Assembly: GCA_945864225.1 (NCBI GenBank) | Contig: CAMBAL010000016.1 | Coordinates: forward strand, 1-43,911 | Reading direction: 5' to 3' | From: an uncultured Blautia sp. | GTDB taxonomy: Bacteria > Bacillota > Clostridia > Lachnospirales > Lachnospiraceae | DNA: 43,911 nucleotides | In this document: piece after piece, positions 23,344 through 32,479 of the stretch | Layout of the letters: each line of letters begins with the position of its first letter | Numbering within the stretch: position 1 is the first letter of the stretch | Program-made: the position numbers and the translations under genes | The notes under the pieces: generated by a model | What the model saw: only the letters and a program-made list of their open reading frames with translations | Databases searched by the model: none | Told to the model about the DNA's origin: nothing

Positions 23344-25451
23344 CAGACCTTCGCCTCTTCTCTTTGGTACACGATTTCCACAGGACGTACACCGGTAAGC
23401 TCTATACTTCTTTCATCCGGCTGACTGCATCCTACATAAATGGCAAAACGGTTTCCGTCTTCTTTTCTTACTCCATCTTCATCTACCACTGTAAATGCTC
23501 TGGAAGAAAGGGGAAGTGTCACGGTCTTTTTCTCTCCTGCTTTCAGGAATACTCCGGTAAATGCTGCGAGTTCCGGATTTTTCACTGCGTAAGGAGAATC
23601 CAGATTCTTCATATAAACCTGAACAACCTCTCTGGTATCAAAAGTTCCTTTGTTTTCCACTTCTGCCTCTACTGCTGGTCCATCTTCAGTTATAACAACC
23701 TTCGCTGCTGTCACCTCAACATGAGAATAAGTCAGTCCATATCCAAATGGGAACTGTGCTTTTCCTTCAAGATAACGATAAGTTCTTCCCTTCATGGAAT
23801 AGTCTGTAAAATCCGGCAGTTCTTCCAGTGATTCATAGAAAGTAACCGGAAGTTTTCCGGAAGGTGAAGTTTCTCCAAACAGCACTTTTGCTGCTGCCTT
23901 CCCGCCCTGTGCTCCAGGATACCACAGAACCATTACAGCATCAAAATGCTCTGCTGCATAGCTCATATCAATATCGCTGCCTGCCATCAGGCAAAGAATC
24001 ACCGGTTTCCCTGATTCTGCCATTGCTTCCATAAGCTCTCTCTGCACTTTCGGAAGCTCCAGAGTTTCTTTGTCACCGGAAGCATAGCTGTTTCCTGTAT
24101 CTCCCTCTTCTCCTTCCAGGGTCTCATCCAGACCCACACAGAGAATTACCACATCACTGTTATCCGCTACGATTTTGGCCTCTGCAAGCCTGTCCTGTGT
24201 AAAAGCAAGAGCCTCTGTCTTATCTCTGTACAGATCACAGCCTGCAGAAGTCAGCACACGCACATCCTCACCCAGATAATCCTGAATCCCTTCCAGTACA
24301 GTCACATATCTGGAGGCTGTTCCGTGATAATTTCCAATCAGAGCCTTACGGCTGTCCGCATTAGGGCCGATCACGCCTACGGTTTTCAGATTTTCTTTCT
24401 TCAAAGGAAGAATTCCGTTATTTTTCAGAAGTACAAAACTTTCTTCTGCAGCATGCTCAGCCAGCGCCAGATGGGCAGGAGACTCCACTTCTGTATAGGG
24501 AATGCTGTCATATTCACTTTCACCAAACAACCCTAACATATAACGAGTAGTAAAGAGACGCACTGCAGCCTCAGTAATGACTTTCTCTGACACCAGACCA
24601 TTATGATAGGCCTTCAGGATATGAAGATAGGTATTTCCGCAATTCAGATCACATCCATTGTTAATTGCCAGAGCTGCGGATTCCTGTGCTGTATTGGTAA
24701 CCATGTGATTTTCATGAAAATCGCGGATTGCCCAACAATCCGAAACAAAATGTCCCTGGAATCCCCATTTTTCACGAAGAATTTTCTGAAGAGACGGACT
24801 TGCGCAGCAGGGCTCTCCGTTGGTACGGTTATACGCTCCCATCACTGCCTCTACGTCCGCTTCCTTCACAAGGCCTTCAAATGCAGGAAGATAAGTTTCC
24901 TCCATATCTTTTTTGGAAACTTCTGCATCAAATTCGTGGCGAAGCGCCTCAGGACCTGAATGCACGGCAAAATGTTTCGCGCAGGCTGCCGCTTTCATGG
25001 TTTCCCCCTGGCCCTGCAGTCCCTTGACAAAAGAAACGCCCAGACATTTAGTCAGATACGGATCTTCCCCGTATGTCTCATGTCCTCTTCCCCATCGGGG
25101 ATCACGGAAAATATTTACATTGGGAGACCAGAAGGTCAGTCCTTTATAAATATCCCTGTCCTCTTTTGCGGAATATGCATTGTATTTCGCCCGGCCTTCT
25201 GTAGCAACTACATCTGCCATCTCATATAACAAATCAGGATCAAAGGTTGCTCCAAGTCCGATTGCCTGAGGAAAAACCGTTGCCTGTCCGGCTCTGGCCA
25301 CTCCATGAAGCCCTTCATTCCACCAGTTATAGGCAGGAATATTCAGACGCCTGATCGCCGGTGCGTCATAACGAAGCTGACTTGCCTTTTCTTCCACAGT
25401 CATTTGGCTGACCAGCTCCTGTGCTTTTTTTCTTGCAGCTTCCCGATTCAT
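23343..25451 (-). CDS. GH3 beta-glycosidase (probable beta-xylosidase/glucosidase)
   Basis: A 702-residue enzyme. It has the GH3 barrel (NEGLHGVARAGQATVFPQ, GLTFWSPNVNIFRDPRWG, KHFAVHSGPE), nucleophile Asp in GHFVSDCWAIRDF (about 255), the alpha/beta sandwich domain (GVIGPNADSRKALIGNYHG, GLDETLEGEEGD) and a C-terminal fibronectin III-like domain. SDCWAI resembles the SDCGAI of GH3 xylosidases. No signal peptide. ATG 25451 follows GGGAGG at eight bases and is preferred to 25469. It lies 41 bases after the permease stop and overlaps the deacetylase start, so it is in the module B operon. Most likely it releases xylose or glucose from imported oligosaccharides. Confidence 0.93.
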   Translation of the reverse strand: MNREAARKKAQELVSQMTVEEKASQLRYDAPAIRRLNIPAYNWWNEGLHGVARAGQATVFPQAIGLGATFDPDLLYEMADVVATEGRAKYNAYSAKEDRDIYKGLTFWSPNVNIFRDPRWGRGHETYGEDPYLTKCLGVSFVKGLQGQGETMKAAACAKHFAVHSGPEALRHEFDAEVSKKDMEETYLPAFEGLVKEADVEAVMGAYNRTNGEPCCASPSLQKILREKWGFQGHFVSDCWAIRDFHENHMVTNTAQESAALAINNGCDLNCGNTYLHILKAYHNGLVSEKVITEAAVRLFTTRYMLGLFGESEYDSIPYTEVESPAHLALAEHAAEESFVLLKNNGILPLKKENLKTVGVIGPNADSRKALIGNYHGTASRYVTVLEGIQDYLGEDVRVLTSAGCDLYRDKTEALAFTQDRLAEAKIVADNSDVVILCVGLDETLEGEEGDTGNSYASGDKETLELPKVQRELMEAMAESGKPVILCLMAGSDIDMSYAAEHFDAVMVLWYPGAQGGKAAAKVLFGETSPSGKLPVTFYESLEELPDFTDYSMKGRTYRYLEGKAQFPFGYGLTYSHVEVTAAKVVITEDGPAVEAEVENKGTFDTREVVQVYMKNLDSPYAVKNPELAAFTGVFLKAGEKKTVTLPLSSRAFTVVDEDGVRKEDGNRFAIYVGCSQPDERSIELTGVRPVEIVYQREEAKV

Positions 25452-25492
25452 AGTTGAAACCTCCCTCATTATATTTTCTCAGAAGTCTTTTA

Positions 25493-26347
25493 TCATCCTT
25501 TTACTGCTCCTGTAGTCAGACCTTCTACAATCTGGTTGCTGAACATACAATACACGATGACCGTAGGCGCAATAGCGATAATAATCGCTGCAAACATCTG
25601 TACATAGTTTGTTGCGTAAGGGCCAACAAAGTAAGTCAGAGTAACAGGCAATGTCTTTTTCATAGGGTCGGAAATAAATACCATTGCAAGAAGAAGTTCA
25701 TTCCAGTTTCCAATGAAAGTCATCAGACCTGATACGAAAAATCCGGTTCTGCACAAAGGAAGCGCAATCCTGAAAAAGCATCCGTAAATTCCGCAGCCGT
25801 CAATGGCAGCCGCCTCAAAAAGTTCTCCCGGCATACTCTTAAAAAATCCGGTAAGCAGGAAAATAGTCATCGGAAGTGAAAAAGTAATATAGGGTATCAT
25901 TAATCCAAATCTTGAATTTGTTAACCCCAGTTTTGCAAAACGCACAAAAAGCGGAATCAGAATACAATGTACAGGCACCATCATACCGATCAGGAAAAAC
26001 GTATGCATTGCTTCTGAAAATTTCCAACGCATTCTCGCAATTGCAAAAGCTGCCATTGCTCCAAAAAACATGCTGACGATCAATGTAACACCACAGACCA
26101 GCACAGAGTTTATCAGAGCCTGTCCCAGTTTTCCAAGTGTCCATGCCTGTACATAGTTTTCAAAATGAAATACTTCCGGCAGAGCAAACGGAGCGGCCAT
26201 CACTCCTGCATTATCTTTTAAAGATACAGACAACATCCAGAGAAGCGGAGCCAGATAAATCACTGCCAGTATGATCAGAAAAATGTAGATTACCATAGTA
26301 ATGGGTTTGATATTATTTTTATTCGATTTTACCACAGTCTTACTCAT
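25493..26347 (-). CDS. Carbohydrate ABC transporter permease (MalG-like), module B
   Basis: A 284-residue CUT1 permease with about six membrane segments. The EAA loop FEAAAIDGCGIYGCFFRIAL is the ATPase contact, and the C-terminus NQIVEGLTTGAVKG is typical. It starts 12 bases after the MalF-like gene and precedes the GH3 gene. The hydrolases in the same operon suggest a xylo- or gluco-oligosaccharide substrate. No ATPase gene is adjacent. Confidence 0.93.
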   Translation of the reverse strand: MSKTVVKSNKNNIKPITMVIYIFLIILAVIYLAPLLWMLSVSLKDNAGVMAAPFALPEVFHFENYVQAWTLGKLGQALINSVLVCGVTLIVSMFFGAMAAFAIARMRWKFSEAMHTFFLIGMMVPVHCILIPLFVRFAKLGLTNSRFGLMIPYITFSLPMTIFLLTGFFKSMPGELFEAAAIDGCGIYGCFFRIALPLCRTGFFVSGLMTFIGNWNELLLAMVFISDPMKKTLPVTLTYFVGPYATNYVQMFAAIIIAIAPTVIVYCMFSNQIVEGLTTGAVKG

Positions 26348-26358
26348 CTTCTCCCCTC

Positions 26359-27246
26359 CTAACTTTCGTATGTTTCTACTTTAATTACTTTTTTCACAAG
26401 AAGCGTAACCACAAGGCACATTACCAGAAGCACAACAGAAATGGCACTGGCGTAACCATATTTAAAGTAATTAAAGCCTTCTGCGTAAAGTTCTGTTGCA
26501 AGCACCTCGGTACGGTGGTTCGGTCCGCCCTGAGTCATATTATAAACCAGATCGAAGAACTTCAGAGAACCGATACAATTCAGGGAAAGAGAAGTAATCA
26601 CCATCGGTTTAATAAGAGGCAGGGTAATATAACGAAACGCTTTTACCTTGGATGCACCATCTATATAAGAAGCTTCATACACATCACGGGAAATTCCTGT
26701 AATCTGTGCCATATAAAGCATCATATTCTGTCCTACATACTGCCAGAGAGCCACAAATGCGATAACCCACATAGGAAGTACAATAAATCCTTTGGATTCC
26801 ATTAACCATAAAGGTCCTTCAATACCAAATTTTGCAAGAAGATTGTTGATACCGATTTTAGGATTAAACAAAAATGCCCACAGAAGACCTAATGCTGCAG
26901 AAGACAGCACACAGGGCAAATAATAAATATTTTTAAACAGATTTCGTCCTTTGGGAATATTGGTCAGCATAACTGCCAGCAAAAGTCCGATTACCTGCTG
27001 CGTAACTGCTGAAAAAATCATAAAGAAAATCGAGTTTTTCAGAGCAATTCTAAATGTAGAATCTTTAAAAAACAATTTTTTATAATTTGCCAGGCCCACA
27101 AATGAAGGCGGTGTCAAAGCCGCATAATCGCATAATGAATAATAAAGCATCTGGATAACGGGGATGACCAGCACCAGAACAAACATAGCCAAAGCTGGCG
27201 CTACAAAAATACATATGGCTTTTTTGTCTCGTAAAATTTTATCCAT
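26359..27246 (-). CDS. Sugar ABC transporter permease (MalF-like), module B
   Basis: A 295-residue CUT1 permease. It begins with a cytoplasmic stretch and a first helix (FVAPALAMFVLVLVIPVI) and has the EAA loop YEASYIDGASKVKAFRYI. It forms the heterodimer with the protein encoded at 25493-26347. It is separated from the solute-binding-protein gene by 148 bases holding a strong hairpin, which probably tunes expression. Confidence 0.93.
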   Translation of the reverse strand: MDKILRDKKAICIFVAPALAMFVLVLVIPVIQMLYYSLCDYAALTPPSFVGLANYKKLFFKDSTFRIALKNSIFFMIFSAVTQQVIGLLLAVMLTNIPKGRNLFKNIYYLPCVLSSAALGLLWAFLFNPKIGINNLLAKFGIEGPLWLMESKGFIVLPMWVIAFVALWQYVGQNMMLYMAQITGISRDVYEASYIDGASKVKAFRYITLPLIKPMVITSLSLNCIGSLKFFDLVYNMTQGGPNHRTEVLATELYAEGFNYFKYGYASAISVVLLVMCLVVTLLVKKVIKVETYES

Positions 27247-27340
27247 AACAATCTCTCCTTCCGTCTATTGTTGTACATCTTTCTTTTTATTTTGCCATAG
27301 AAAAATGCCGAGCAATGTACTATGACAAAATATAATACAG

Positions 27341-27372
27341 CTGCTGCAGAACATGCCTGTTCCACAGCAGCC
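27341..27372 (-). terminator. intercistronic hairpin in module B
   Basis: GGCTGCTGTGGAACAG pairs with CTGTTCCACAGCAGC-like sequence around CATG on the minus strand, with an AT-rich stretch after it but no long U-run. It follows the binding-protein stop (27395) and may cause partial termination or stabilise its message. Confidence 0.6.
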
Positions 27373-27394
27373 GTCCTGAATCAATTAATTTCTG

Positions 27395-28687
27395 TTATTC
27401 CCAGACATTATCTTCATAGAATGTCTGAACAGTCTGGAAGGCTTCCTCTGGAGTCTGATTTCCAAGGAAAATATCTACCATAGCATTGTCAAAGCAGTCG
27501 CCTGCCTCTACAGATACAAGAGATTCATTATAGAATCCAAATGTGCCTGTAGCATTTGCCATAATATCCTGAACATATTTTAACTGTGCCGGAGCTTTGT
27601 CATAGTTGATTTCCAGATCTTTGATGATCGGGAATTTACCTCCAACCTCTGCAGTGTATTTCTGAGCTGTCTCATCTGTAAACATCTTCATTAATGCAAT
27701 CGCTGCATCCTGATGTTCTGTTGTGGAGCTCATTAACAGGTTGTCTGTCTTAACGATCATACGGTTCGGATCGTTTGCGCCTTCGATTCCAGGGAACTGG
27801 AATACACCACATTTTTCCTCAAATTCAGGATTGTTGCCGTTAATCTGTGCAATAGCCCAGGAACCCTGAACAAGCATTGCTGCTTCACCATTATAGAAAG
27901 CTGCTGTAGCCTGATCATTGGAATCACCTGCTGCTGTCGGCTGGAAATACTGGGAAAGCTCTTTTAATTTTTCGCCTGCTGCTATACAATTCTCATCTGT
28001 CCAGTTTGCTGTATGATCTGCAATTGCCTGTAAATCAACACCCTGACGGTCGCACAGATAACCTGCGATCATAGAGAGACACCATGCAGTACCTGCGGAG
28101 CAGGAAATCGGAGTATAACCTGCCTCCTGGAGTTTCTGGCACACTTCAAGCAGTTCATCATAGGTTGCAGGAACTTCCACACCTGCTGCTGCAAACATTT
28201 CTGTATTATAGTAAACACAGGCTGCTGCAAAGTTGGTCGGAACCGCCATAATCTTTCCATCATATGTCATTCTCTCAAAAATGCCATCTGTGAAGCTTGC
28301 ATACCAGTCTGCTTCCTGATTCTGAAGAATATCGGTCAGATCTGCTGCTGCTCCTGCATTTACATATACGTCCATATTCGGGCCAGGATTACAGATATAA
28401 ACATCCGGTGTCTGTCCGGCTGCGATCAGCGCATTCAGTTTTCCATCATATTCTTCCAGATTGGTTGTGATCGGAGTTACATGATACTGTCCTTCATACT
28501 CAGTGTTAAAACGATCAATGACCTCTTTATAGCCCTTGGAAATAAGATCCTCTGTAGCTTCCAGATCATCCCAGAACATCCATGTAATTTCTTCTGTTTC
28601 TTCTGCTGCTACCGGTACAGCCATGGTCATAGTTCCGGCCACCATAGCTGCTGACAATAATACAGAAAGTAATCTTTTTTTGTTCAT
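27395..28687 (-). CDS. CUT1 sugar solute-binding protein, module B
   Basis: A 430-residue secreted binding protein. The signal peptide MNKKRLLSVLLSAAMVAGTM ends near VPVAAEE and no lipobox Cys is visible. The mature protein has type 1 binding-protein blocks (YEVIDRFNTEYEGQYH-like start, TPDVYICNPGPNMD, AAFYNGEAAMLVQGSWA). GAAGGAGG precedes the ATG. It leads the module B operon and is divergent from the AraC gene 355 bases away, its likely regulator. The ligand is probably a plant-derived oligosaccharide, given GH3, GH43 and CE4 downstream. Confidence 0.93.
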   Translation of the reverse strand: MNKKRLLSVLLSAAMVAGTMTMAVPVAAEETEEITWMFWDDLEATEDLISKGYKEVIDRFNTEYEGQYHVTPITTNLEEYDGKLNALIAAGQTPDVYICNPGPNMDVYVNAGAAADLTDILQNQEADWYASFTDGIFERMTYDGKIMAVPTNFAAACVYYNTEMFAAAGVEVPATYDELLEVCQKLQEAGYTPISCSAGTAWCLSMIAGYLCDRQGVDLQAIADHTANWTDENCIAAGEKLKELSQYFQPTAAGDSNDQATAAFYNGEAAMLVQGSWAIAQINGNNPEFEEKCGVFQFPGIEGANDPNRMIVKTDNLLMSSTTEHQDAAIALMKMFTDETAQKYTAEVGGKFPIIKDLEINYDKAPAQLKYVQDIMANATGTFGFYNESLVSVEAGDCFDNAMVDIFLGNQTPEEAFQTVQTFYEDNVWE

Positions 28688-29042
28688 AATGAACCTCCTT
28701 CTTTTATTTTATTTGCTTGTTATCTGATAATTTAACTATATCAAAGACTATTCTTTTTTTCTCTGTAATTATTGCCTTGTAACTATCAATTCTTGCTATT
28801 TTTTTATCGTCTCAAGAACAATATATTCAATTTTCATAATAAATATTATACATTTTTATGCACTTTTTCTCATCGCATCATATTCTCATAGACGCAACGA
28901 TGTATTTTTCACCAGTTATTCCTTGCATATCGCATATTTTCTTGATATATTAAAAGTAGAACAAGAAGCAATTTTTTACACTCAAAAAGCAATAATTCGA
29001 CACACCATAATCGTACATCATTTTCAAAAAGGAGAATGCTTC
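28688..29042. other. 355-base divergent control region of module B
   Basis: AT-rich region between the solute-binding-protein gene and the AraC gene. TCTTGATAT, TCAATTCTTGCTA and TCAAGAACA occur in it and are possible activator half-sites, but I could not fix a convincing promoter for either direction. AAAAAGGAG at 29025-29033 is the AraC ribosome site. No RNA gene was recognised. Confidence 0.5.
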
Positions 29043-29900
29043 ATGATTAAAAATCTGACCGGTATTCACGAGACCGTAGATTATCGCACAGATACCCAGA
29101 TCTGCCTCTACTATAATGATGAATATGAAAATTATCCGCCCCACTGGCATACTTCCTTTGAAATCATCATGCCCACTGTCAATTCTTACCGGGTTGTATG
29201 CGGCGAAAAGGACTATCATCTGCGTGAAAAAGATATCCTGGTCATCTGTCCCTGCATGATTCATGAGCTTTTTGCTCCGGAAACAGGGGAACGTATTATT
29301 TTCCAGCCGGGATTAAATAAAATTTCCATTAAAGAGCTGAATCTTCTTACCTCTATCATAAGCCCGGCCCTGCTTATTACGCCGGAGGAATATCCTCTGA
29401 TTCATGAAAGAGTTCATCAGCTTATGCTGGATATTAAAGAAGAATATTTTAATGCTTCGCACTATGCAGAAGCCGCCATCTTTTCCAAATTTCTGGAAAT
29501 ACTGGTGTGTATAGGCAGAAGCCATAAAACCTTCACCCAGAAGCAGAAAGATCTGACCAGTTCCCGTCAAAAAGAATATGTAGAAAAATTTATTTTTATC
29601 ACAGATTATATCAATGAACATTTTGCAGAAAATCTGACTCTGGAGGATGCAGCAAATCTGGCCGGATTCAGTAAGTTTCATTTTTCCAGGCTGTTCAAGC
29701 AGTATACCGATACTTCTTTTTATAAATATCTGAATCAGAAACGTATTGCCTACGCTAAGACACTTCTGCTGGATCCTCAGATGGCTGTAACAGATGTGGC
29801 ACTTCAGTCCGGTTTCTCCAGTCTGTCTGCATTTCTCAGGATGTTCAAACAAATGAACCAGTGCACACCTACAGAATTTCGAAATATGTATGATAACTGA
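29043..29900 (+). CDS. AraC-family regulator of module B
   Basis: A 285-residue regulator with a cupin-type N-terminal sensor (NYPPHWHTSFEIIMP, LREKDILVICPCMIHELF) and a C-terminal AraC double helix-turn-helix (LTLEDAANLAGFSKFHFS, then MAVTDVALQSGFSSLSAF). ATG 29043 is preferred over an upstream start at 28923 because AAGGAG lies nine bases before it and the upstream 40 residues are not AraC-like. It is divergently oriented to the module B solute-binding-protein gene and probably activates it in response to an intracellular sugar. Confidence 0.92.
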   Translation: MIKNLTGIHETVDYRTDTQICLYYNDEYENYPPHWHTSFEIIMPTVNSYRVVCGEKDYHLREKDILVICPCMIHELFAPETGERIIFQPGLNKISIKELNLLTSIISPALLITPEEYPLIHERVHQLMLDIKEEYFNASHYAEAAIFSKFLEILVCIGRSHKTFTQKQKDLTSSRQKEYVEKFIFITDYINEHFAENLTLEDAANLAGFSKFHFSRLFKQYTDTSFYKYLNQKRIAYAKTLLLDPQMAVTDVALQSGFSSLSAFLRMFKQMNQCTPTEFRNMYDN

Positions 29901-29925
29901 GGCATTGGAGACGGAGTTTTCCGGT

Positions 29926-30525
29926 TTACTCTATAGCACTGGAGATTGCTTCAATAGCGGTGGCATTGTCTTTTTCATCATCTGCCAAATGCCATGGGCC
30001 CACCAGATCATCCGCTGTCAAAGTCACAGAATCCGGCTCAGGCTCAAGCTCCAGTTCCTGTGTCACCTCCGGCTCCACAGCTTCGGGGACTCTTTCCACA
30101 TCAATATGTATGCTGCCCTTTGCCTTCTGCCCCACAATGACGATGGGATAGGCGCCGTCCATAGGAGCCTCCACGGTAAATTCCTTCACTGTTCCGTCTC
30201 CCTGGTAAAGCACAGTTCCGTCCGGCGCCGTAATCTTCATGGACAGATTGCCCTTCACCGTCTCAAATTGAATTTTGATCGTGTCGCCCTGTCCCAACTC
30301 CAGAGTGTGGGTGTCTGTGCAGTTCATGGTTTTGATGTCCAACTGATAGGAATCCTCATTCTTTACTCTGCTGCCGTCAAAGGTGATCGCAGATGCGCAC
30401 CTATCTGCGTCCACATTTCGTCCGTCCTGTCAGGCTCCCTGTCTGCAATCTCTATCATCACTGTTACCGGTGCAACAATTTCTAAAGCAAGTAGATTGGC
30501 ATCAAACCTGCGAATCAGGGCAAAC
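29926..30525 (-). pseudogene. decayed fragment of an extracellular protein
   Basis: The minus-strand frame from a GTG at 30414 to 29926 encodes 162 residues with a beta-sandwich-like part (KIQFETVKGNLSMKITAPDG, DGAYPIVIVG), an acidic linker (EPEVTQELELEPEPD) and LTADDLVGPWHLADDEKDN, which I associate with the start of a larger C-terminal domain that is missing. Upstream, another frame reads LLALEIVAPVTVMIEIADREPD and rejoins the first if five bases (AGGAC in GACAGGACGGAC) are removed, suggesting a small frameshifting insertion. Both ends appear truncated. It lies in the debris region next to guaA. The parent protein was not identified. Confidence 0.45.
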
Positions 30526-30536
30526 CTTCATCACTG

Positions 30537-31151
30537 TTGTTCAATATTACCGATATAAAAAAGTGTCTCCGACACTTGTTTCTACCTCAATCCCCCGCTC
30601 CAAACACAATCCTTTTAAATATTGGAGAGAGAAAACATTTTTTCCGCATTTTGCGTGGAATGGCACAAAAATATCTTGGTACAATTGTCGGCTTTCCTGA
30701 GCGAAGTGCCGATGTACGTTTAGCACAATACGAAACAGGAACAAGAAAACCGAAAGCGGAACTTACTGCCGCACTGGCACAGGCTCTTGATGTTTTCCCT
30801 CATGCCCTCGATGTGCCTGACATTGACAGTTTTATTGGACTGGTGCACACTTTGTTTACCCTTGAAGATTTGTACGGTCTGACTGTCAGTGAATCATCAG
30901 ACAGAGCAATCTGTCTGAAAGTCGATACTTCCAAAGGCAAAGACGCTCACGAACTCCGGAAAATGCTGTATGCCTGGAAAGAGCAGGCCGACAAGCTATC
31001 TTCTGAAGAAATCAGCAAGGACGAATATGATAAGTGGCGTTACCATTACCCAGAGTTTGATACCTCGCAAACATGGGCAAAAGTTCCGTCACAGGCACTT
31101 AGCGACGCTCTGGTCGAAATGTTCCAAGACCACCTCAAGCCGGATAAATAA
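30537..31151 (+). CDS. XRE-family regulator, probably with a damaged start
   Basis: The frame to 31151 encodes a helix-turn-helix protein: IGERKHFFRILRGMAQKYLG, then VRLAQYETGTRKPKAELTAAL, followed by a ~120-residue C-terminal domain (ALDVPDIDSFIGLVHTLFTL, DEYDKWRYHYPEFDT). Homologues I recall begin about two residues before IGER; here that place has TTA, not a start codon. The upstream TTG at 30537 gives 28 extra residues unlike the family and has no clear ribosome site, so the gene may be inactive or use ATT at 30621. It ends at a strong terminator. Probably a leftover of a mobile element. Confidence 0.7.
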   Translation: MFNITDIKKCLRHLFLPQSPAPNTILLNIGERKHFFRILRGMAQKYLGTIVGFPERSADVRLAQYETGTRKPKAELTAALAQALDVFPHALDVPDIDSFIGLVHTLFTLEDLYGLTVSESSDRAICLKVDTSKGKDAHELRKMLYAWKEQADKLSSEEISKDEYDKWRYHYPEFDTSQTWAKVPSQALSDALVEMFQDHLKPDK

Positions 31152-31158
31152 AGACGTC

Positions 31159-31205
31159 AAAAAGCCCTTAGCTATGAATTTTTACCCACAGCTAAGGGCT
31201 TTTTA
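31159..31205. terminator. strong terminator after the XRE gene
   Basis: AAAAAGCCCTTAGCT pairs exactly with AGCTAAGGGCTTTTT around a 17-base loop, seven bases after the XRE stop. A-runs and T-runs on both sides allow termination in either direction. Confidence 0.88.
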
Positions 31206-31299
31206 GATAAATATGGATTTATTAGTTGCACAACCACCTGTCAATCATTCTCTAACCCTAAAACCACTGGATTACAAGAACAATGGCTCACATGCAACT

Positions 31300-31318
31300 G
31301 TTATCAATTTGTTATCAA
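31300..31318. other. possible attachment-site remnant at the guaA 3' end
   Basis: GTTATCAA occurs twice (31300-31307 and 31311-31318), 11 bp apart, about 60 bases from the guaA stop. Such short direct repeats are typical of tyrosine-recombinase sites near element ends, and the 3' end of guaA is a known integration hotspot. No integrase gene or second copy of the site is present in the window. Confidence 0.4.
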
Positions 31319-31376
31319 AAGACTTCTTGAAGTGCCGCAAGCCCGCATAAATACTGGATTCTTAAAGCATTTCGGT

Positions 31377-32360
31377 CTACTCAAACTCAATCGTCCCAGT
31401 AGGTTTCGGTGTAAAATCATAAAGCACACGGTTTACGCCGGGAACCTCATGTGTGATTCTCTCAACCAGATGGCACATCAGATCAAACGGAATGTTCTCG
31501 ACAGCCGCAGTCATTGCATCTTTTGTATTGACTGCACGGATGATAACAGACCACTCAAATGCCCTTTTTCCATCTTTTACACCTGTAGATCTGAAGTCCG
31601 GCACTACTGTGAAATACTGCCATACTTTTCCTTCCAGGCCATGCTTTGCAAACTCTTCGCGAAGAATTGCATCGGATTCGCGAACGGCTTCCAGTCTGTC
31701 GCGGGTGATGGCACCCGGGCAGCGAACGCCAAGTCCCGGTCCCGGGAATGGCTGGCGATATACCATTCCATGCGGAAGGCCAAGCTGTTCTCCCACAATA
31801 CGAACCTCATCCTTGAAAAGAATCTTAATCGGCTCAACCAATTCAAAATCCAGATCCTCAGGAAGTCCACCTGCGTTATGATGTGCCTTGATCCCTTCTT
31901 CACTCTCAAGAATATCCGGCCAGATGGTTCCCTGTGCAAGGAACTCGACTCCATCAAGCTTGCGTGCTTCTTCTGCAAATACTTCGATAAACTCTCCGCC
32001 GATAATCTTTCTCTTTGTCTCCGGATCCGTTACTCCCGCCAATTTGTCAAGGAAACGATCTGTTGCGTCAACATAGACAAGATTTGCTTTCATCTGGTTC
32101 CGGAAAACTTCGATCACCTGCTCCGGCTCTCCTTTGCGAAGAAGGCCATGATTTACATGCACACTTGTAAGCTGATCTCCTATCGCTTTGATCAAAAGTG
32201 CTGCTACAACAGATGAATCCACACCACCTGAAAGTGCAAGCAGCACTTTTTTATCTCCAACCTGCTCACGGATTTCTTTGATCTGCTCATCAATAAATAC
32301 CTGTGCAAGCTCCGGAGTTGTGATTCTGACCATGTCTTCCGGACGTCTTTCTACTGCCAT
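31377..32360 (-). CDS. guaA: GMP synthase, ATP-pyrophosphatase subunit only
   Basis: A 327-residue protein with the synthetase part of GMP synthase: PP-loop [16 protein letters not shown] (about 45-60), the XMP-binding part ([32 protein letters not shown]) and the C-terminal dimerisation domain ([14 protein letters not shown] to the end, TGTIEFE). It aminates XMP to GMP using ATP. The N-terminal glutamine amidotransferase domain of the ~510-residue bacterial GuaA is absent and nothing like it lies upstream, so ammonia must come from a separate subunit or be used directly, as in archaeal split enzymes. ATG 32360 is chosen for the GAGGGT ahead of it; 32378 is also possible. The 3' end borders mobile-element debris. 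Confidence 0.93.
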   Translation of the reverse strand: MAVERRPEDMVRITTPELAQVFIDEQIKEIREQVGDKKVLLALSGGVDSSVVAALLIKAIGDQLTSVHVNHGLLRKGEPEQVIEVFRNQMKANLVYVDATDRFLDKLAGVTDPETKRKIIGGEFIEVFAEEARKLDGVEFLAQGTIWPDILESEEGIKAHHNAGGLPEDLDFELVEPIKILFKDEVRIVGEQLGLPHGMVYRQPFPGPGLGVRCPGAITRDRLEAVRESDAILREEFAKHGLEGKVWQYFTVVPDFRSTGVKDGKRAFEWSVIIRAVNTKDAMTAAVENIPFDLMCHLVERITHEVPGVNRVLYDFTPKPTGTIEFE

Positions 32361-32479
32361 AATTCTTACCCTCATCATCTTTCATAGTTTTATATAAGAA
32401 TCATAACATATTACCGGGTATTTGAATAGCAAATCTTTTGATTTCCGAAACGATGTACCAATGGCACACATATTCTTTT

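Noticed and set aside
32361-32479. Purine or guanine riboswitch before guaA
   Set aside because: The short upstream region lacks the conserved purine aptamer core and is only about 120 bases long, bounded by the GH31 stop.
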